The notes under the pieces are model-generated. The model was not told the origin of the DNA. It searched no databases and worked only from the letters and a program-made list of their open reading frames with translations. From Hemicentrotus pulcherrimus (lineage: Eukaryota > Echinodermata > Echinoidea > Camarodonta > Strongylocentrotidae): a stretch of DNA of 15,976 bases. A program made the translations under genes and the position numbers. The stretch lies in NCBI GenBank assembly GCA_003118195.1, contig BEXV01000229.1, positions 252,170 to 268,145 of the forward strand, in the 5' to 3' direction. Shown here in pieces: positions 15,446 to 15,976 of the stretch (within the stretch, counting starts at the first letter, position 1; each line of letters begins with the position of its first letter).

Positions 15446-15516
15446 TTTATTTGTATTCCTATCTCACAACCTCAGGCTTTAAAAAAGAAACATTTCATAT
15501 CTCCTTTTATCTGCTT
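15446..15516 (-). repeat. Truncated third copy of the LRR-exon unit
   Basis: TTATTTGTATTCCTATC through ATCTGCTTC repeats the intron segment that lies directly downstream (minus sense) of the LRR exons at 14769-14840 and 10424-10494. Here it ends abruptly at the 113-bp repeat, where the LRR exon would be expected. Confidence 0.7.
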
Positions 15517-15629
15517 CTTCCCGATTTCAAAGTTATAATTTCTGTCTCTGGAAATTTGATCTCATTCTAAATGGCGCTACTAACGAATTGAAGTCAAGAT
15601 CTCTAGCGCTTACTAGCGGCTCTCTTATT
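15517..15629. repeat. 113-bp dispersed repeat, copy 2
   Basis: About 95% identical to 14214-14326, closer than the flanking duplicated introns. It truncates the third copy of the LRR unit on its left. Confidence 0.85.
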
Positions 15630-15631
15630 AG

Positions 15632-15976
15632 GCCCGTCTTCACTATCTCGAGATTGCCAACTATCCAGCTATTTTGAACTATCCCGATCGCAAACTATCC
15701 AGCTATTTGCATCTTCATTAGACCGAAGTGGCAAATTAGCTGGATAGTTGGTCGGGATAATATCCCAAGATATCTCGGTCTAGTTTGCAAAATATCCTTC
15801 TATTTCCCAATCTCGGTCTAGTTTGCAAAATATCCTTCTATTTCCCAACTAGAGGGATAGTTCGCGACCGTCCTCATTAGACCGAAGTACGGAGTGAATT
15901 ATCCCGATCCCATCATGCACAACGATTTCCGGTTCGCACATGCGATCTATACCGCTCAGTGCGCTAGTACAACCAC
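15632..15976. mobile_element. Possible MITE or foldback element running off the window
   Basis: It starts at GGCCCGTCTTCACTATC. AACTATCCAGCTATTTGC at 15693-15710 pairs with its inverted copy at 15731-15749 around a loop. CATTAGACCGAAGT occurs at about 15716 and 15875. A 38-bp unit (TCTCGGTCTAGTTTGCAAAA onward) is perfectly duplicated in tandem at 15773-15810 and 15811-15848. The right end is not in the window. Confidence 0.5.

Larger units (their letters stand above)
14366..15450 (-). repeat. Segmental duplication, right copy (two LRR exons)
   Basis: It matches 10250-11160 in the same orientation, about 4.2-4.4 kb away. This copy keeps both LRR exons (14372-14557 and 14868-15038). The introns share blocks with the left copy. 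Confidence 0.85.

Noticed and set aside
1..15976. tRNA or rRNA genes
   Set aside because: No tRNA-like A/B boxes with a cloverleaf or rRNA core segments were recognised by eye on either strand.

Overview
The window is eukaryotic genomic DNA: AT-rich, intron-rich, full of decayed transposons, with no bacterial-style gene packing. No continuous open frame of ordinary gene length exists. Coding signal comes as short exons flanked by consensus splice sites, nearly all on the minus strand. The leucine-rich-repeat (LRR) exons look like those of the large NLR-type immune-receptor families of echinoderms, and the DIRS-type and APE-type (CR1/L2/Jockey-like) retroelement remnants fit a marine invertebrate deuterostome. 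The best guess is an echinoderm such as a sea urchin; this rests on family resemblance, not on a database search.

Layout, read 5'->3' on the minus strand (right to left). Four LRR exons lie at 15038-14868, 14557-14372, 10683-10513 and 7040-6864. All are phase 0/0 and 171-186 bp long. They look like successive exons of one NLR-like gene whose NACHT-bearing start would lie right of the window. The unit with the first two exons is duplicated: 14366-15450 matches 10250-11160, but the left copy has lost nearly all of its second exon. Further left, three short exons (3532-3432, 2826-2793, 2156-2039) join in frame across phases 1 and 2 into an 83-residue tail rich in Arg, Asp and Glu that ends at a stop. 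This is the 3' end of a minus-strand gene, possibly the same one, though the phases require at least one unseen exon in between.

The introns are a nested transposon graveyard. A dead DIRS-like retroelement (about 11790-14040, minus) is split by a 955-bp TA-flanked terminal-inverted-repeat element (12301-13255) filled with a 38+52-bp higher-order minisatellite. A second, larger foldback element (7899-9331) has inverted ends of about 210 bp around a GC-rich 39-bp (78-bp dimeric) tandem array. It sits just after the 3' end of a plus-strand LINE fragment (7420-7880). A minus-strand LINE endonuclease relic (4330-5200) and at least four MITE-like foldbacks (392-500, 5522-5748, 5882-6030, 6034-6240) fill the rest, with a possible further element running off the right end (15632 onward).

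The most unusual signals are the two TIR elements with internal dimeric minisatellites, and the mosaic divergence of the duplicated LRR exons: about 38% of the first 42 nt differ, against about 9% of the remainder.
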